Of a stretch of DNA of 7,371 nucleotides, positions 5,840-7,371 are shown piece by piece. The position numbers and the translations under genes are program-made. Within the stretch, counting starts at the first letter, position 1; each line of letters begins with the position of its first letter. Source of the stretch: GWA2-49-15 sp964359085 (GTDB lineage: Bacteria; Bdellovibrionota; Bacteriovoracia; Bacteriovoracales; Bacteriovoracaceae); contig CAYHRT010000203.1 of assembly GCA_964359085.1 (NCBI GenBank), forward strand, positions 1 through 7,371, given 5' to 3'. The notes under the pieces are model-generated. The model was given only the letters and a program-made list of their open reading frames with translations, was not told the origin of the DNA and did no database searches.

Positions 5840-6489
5840 AACTTTTTGGCCTTATTCTGCCCATAGGTTTGCTCACGCTTAATCTGTTCTAAGCGTTTTT
5901 CCTCCATCTGTTCGGCCAAGAGACGATTGGTGGTTGATTGCTTTTCCAACATTTCTAGCTGAGTGTTGTGCATCCCCACCTGAGATTCGAGAATCAGTGC
6001 CGTATTTTGGGCCGTGAGCTGACTGGCCCTCCCGACTGTCCTTGCTTGCACCGATTTGTTGACCTGGGCGATTGCCTGTTTTTCTTTTTTGTCATTAAAA
6101 CGCTTTTCAATTTTGACCTGGGCCTTGGTCTTGCGCTCTTCATCTTTGATGATGCCGTATTCGCGCATGAGGTCTTTTAGATCAGATAGCGAGTATTTCA
6201 GTTCTCGAATGGCATTGTTTAAGTCGCCCAAATTTTCAATGTCACGTTTGGCGGTCAGTTGGTTGGCAAGATAGAGCACCCGTTCGGCGCGAAAATATTC
6301 ATCTTGGACGAGTTCGTTATATTCCTGCATCTTCTTGGTGTACTTTTCCGCATTGGTGACTAATTTTTCTAACTCATTAAGCTGACTGGCGGTTGTCGTC
6401 ACCAAGTCAAATAAGAGTGCCGTATCTTGGCCAAAATTTAATTGGGCGTGGGCCTCGAAACAAAATAACAACAATATGAGTGCTTTCAT
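5836..6489 (-). CDS. VirB5/TrbJ-like secreted coiled-coil T4SS protein
   Basis: A 217-residue exported protein. Residues 1-15 (MKALILLLFCFEAHA) form a clean signal peptide with AHA-Q cleavage. The mature part is almost all helical: residues 30-80 and 90-150 are rich in Gln, Glu, Lys and Leu with heptad-like spacing, and 155-205 (TAQNTALILESQVGMHNTQL within it) give a second Q-rich helical region. This matches VirB5/TrbJ proteins, periplasmic helical bundles found at the pilus tip or needed for its assembly and for mating-pair contact. Position directly after the VirB4-like ATPase and before the VirB6-like gene is the vir gene order. Sequence conservation in this family is low, so context carries weight. 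It overlaps its neighbours on both sides by the ATGA type (6489-6486 and 5839-5836), with TGGAG as ribosome binding site. An unrelated periplasmic coiled-coil protein is the alternative. Confidence 0.7.
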   Translation of the reverse strand: MKALILLLFCFEAHAQLNFGQDTALLFDLVTTTASQLNELEKLVTNAEKYTKKMQEYNELVQDEYFRAERVLYLANQLTAKRDIENLGDLNNAIRELKYSLSDLKDLMREYGIIKDEERKTKAQVKIEKRFNDKKEKQAIAQVNKSVQARTVGRASQLTAQNTALILESQVGMHNTQLEMLEKQSTTNRLLAEQMEEKRLEQIKREQTYGQNKAKKL

Positions 6490-7371
6490 GCGTGACTCCA
6501 GGTTGGATGCTTGATTTTTGTGTAGTTGATTAGGGCATTCTGATAGGGAAGAAATCGTCCTTTCTCCTGCATATAGTTTTCAAAGTGATTCAGGTCTTGC
6601 TTATCGGAGGTAAAAAGCTCGTACTCCAAGGGTGTCGCGTAAAAGCGTGCTGGCTTTAAAAAGTTCTCAGACGCCACTACAAACTCGCTGTACTCGCCTT
6701 TCTTGGAATAAACACCGGCGACTTGGGCGGCAAGATGCTCACTTACAAATTCACTTGGCTTCAAATTTTGCTTGAAGAAAAATTTGAAATAGGTGTTTTG
6801 AATAATAACCCGACCAAGCTGCGTTTCTGAAAAGTCGTCTAAGTTCTGAGAAAGCGCCACCGCCGAGGCATCGTGCTTTCTAAAAGTACGAAAGCACTCG
6901 GCGATATAGTCGGCGTTTTTTGATAAAAGGTTCCAACACTCGTCAAAGATAAAGACCTTGCGTCCTGGCATATTTTTGAAACATTCGATTAAGAAAATGA
7001 CCAGGGGAGCTTTGATATTGTCAGGATAATTGCCAAGGTCACTATAGATAAAGTTTTGTCCACCATGAACGTCATCAGAAAAATATTCTTTGATTTCTGC
7101 AAAATAGTGAGAGATGCCGGGAAATTCAACTTCCAGTGCAGATAAAAACACATCAAAAGTGGATATATCGTTTTTAATAACTGTTTTTATGACTTCAAAT
7201 AACCGGCCTTCTTCCTTCTTAGGCAATTTTTCATCAAGTACACTCATCACAAATTCTTTTAGGTAGCGCGGACTTTTAAACTGCATGGGATTGAACTTTT
7301 CAGAAAAAATAAGGCCCTCACCAAAAAGGGCGTTTTTTCTGAACGAATTTCCAAGGTCTAGGCATAAGGCC
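6486..7371 (-). CDS. VirB4/TraC-like T4SS ATPase, C-terminal part (start beyond right edge)
   Basis: The reading frame is open from the right edge to the TGA at 6488-6486, giving 294 visible residues; the first in-window ATG (7286) is internal, since upstream codons continue as coding sequence. The visible start reads LCLDLGNSFRKN, the VirB4 strand DxGxSF that follows the Walker A region, then FNP (residues 26-28). Walker B is KVFIFDECWNLL at about visible residues 138-149 (D143, E144), and AVALSQNLDDF at about 170-180 carries the glutamine motif of this ATPase class. These order exactly as in VirB4/TraC, the conserved ATPase that powers pilus and channel assembly at the inner membrane. Walker A is not visible because it lies beyond the edge. 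No frameshift is seen. The next gene starts in the ATGA overlap. Family call is firm; the VirB4 versus TraC lineage is not settled. Confidence 0.92.
   Translation of the reverse strand, partial: ALCLDLGNSFRKNALFGEGLIFSEKFNPMQFKSPRYLKEFVMSVLDEKLPKKEEGRLFEVIKTVIKNDISTFDVFLSALEVEFPGISHYFAEIKEYFSDDVHGGQNFIYSDLGNYPDNIKAPLVIFLIECFKNMPGRKVFIFDECWNLLSKNADYIAECFRTFRKHDASAVALSQNLDDFSETQLGRVIIQNTYFKFFFKQNLKPSEFVSEHLAAQVAGVYSKKGEYSEFVVASENFLKPARFYATPLEYELFTSDKQDLNHFENYMQEKGRFLPYQNALINYTKIKHPTWSHA
7301..7341. other. Terminator-shaped inverted repeat inside the VirB4-like coding sequence
   Basis: Bases 7301-7309 (CAGAAAAAA) pair with 7333-7341 (TTTTTTCTG), and inside them 7314-7318 (GCCCT) pair with 7327-7331 (AGGGC) around an 8-base loop. 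On the plus strand the GC stem is followed after one base by six Ts, the form of an intrinsic terminator. On the minus strand the same stem is followed after four bases by six Ts, a weaker but similar form. It lies fully inside the VirB4-like frame, so a function as terminator or attenuator is inference; lysine, phenylalanine and asparagine codons could make it by chance. Confidence 0.45.

Noticed and set aside
6486..7286. A complete 266-residue gene starting at the ATG at 7286
   Set aside because: The frame is open upstream to the window edge and encodes the conserved VirB4 DxGxSF strand, so this is an internal methionine of a longer ATPase.
1..7371. CRISPR array, tRNA, rRNA, insertion sequence or toxin-antitoxin pair
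   Set aside because: No regularly spaced repeats, no tRNA or rRNA-like segments, no transposase motifs or terminal repeats, and no small gene pair were seen; nearly all bases belong to the T4SS genes.

Overview
The window is almost entirely one minus-strand operon encoding the core of a conjugative type IV secretion system (T4SS), ending in a coupling protein and a candidate relaxase. Transcription runs from right to left. The DNA is moderately AT-rich, and the set of an outer-membrane-type lipoprotein plus VirB9- and VirB10-like proteins indicates a diderm (Gram-negative-type) host. The sequence alone does not identify the host. Divergent, short versions of the usual subunits argue against a standard enterobacterial F or P plasmid. 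A Bdellovibrionota-like or other deep proteobacterial relative is only a guess. Whether the DNA is a plasmid or an integrative conjugative element cannot be decided here.

Layout in order of transcription: the C-terminal part of a VirB4/TraC ATPase (7371-6486, cut by the window edge); a secreted coiled-coil VirB5/TrbJ-like protein (6489-5836); a polytopic VirB6/TrbL-like protein with a long hydrophilic tail (5839-4454); a small VirB8/TraE-like protein (4464-4012); a small VirB9/TraK-like protein (4015-3545); a short VirB10/TraB-like protein (3528-2749); a glycine-zipper lipoprotein in a TraV/VirB7-like place (2759-2247); a VirD4/TraD coupling ATPase (2257-863); and a winged-helix plus PD-(D/E)XK-like protein of the replication-relaxation/MOBC relaxase type (852-121). 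The last 120 bases hold a perfect 9-bp inverted repeat, a short direct repeat, and a weakly supported open frame running off the left edge.

The genes are very tightly packed. Three junctions are 4-base ATGA overlaps, three are exactly 11-base overlaps, and the other two are gaps of 16 and 10 bases. No intergenic stretch longer than 16 bases exists between 121 and 7371, so there is no room for internal promoters between genes, and the operon promoter must lie beyond the right edge.

Proposed working model: the VirB4-like ATPase, VirB6-like channel, and VirB8-like protein form the inner-membrane complex; the VirB9-like, VirB10-like and lipoprotein subunits form the core that spans the periplasm; the VirB5-like protein acts in the periplasm or at the pilus tip; the relaxase nicks the DNA and the coupling ATPase feeds it to the channel. 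Gene order is B4-B5-B6-B8-B9-B10-D4 as in vir systems, but no VirB11 ATPase is present between B10 and D4, and the E-K-B-V-like order resembles F. The most interesting points are this mixed minimal architecture, the HUH-free candidate relaxase, a possible oriT-like repeat beside it, and a terminator-shaped structure inside the VirB4 reading frame.
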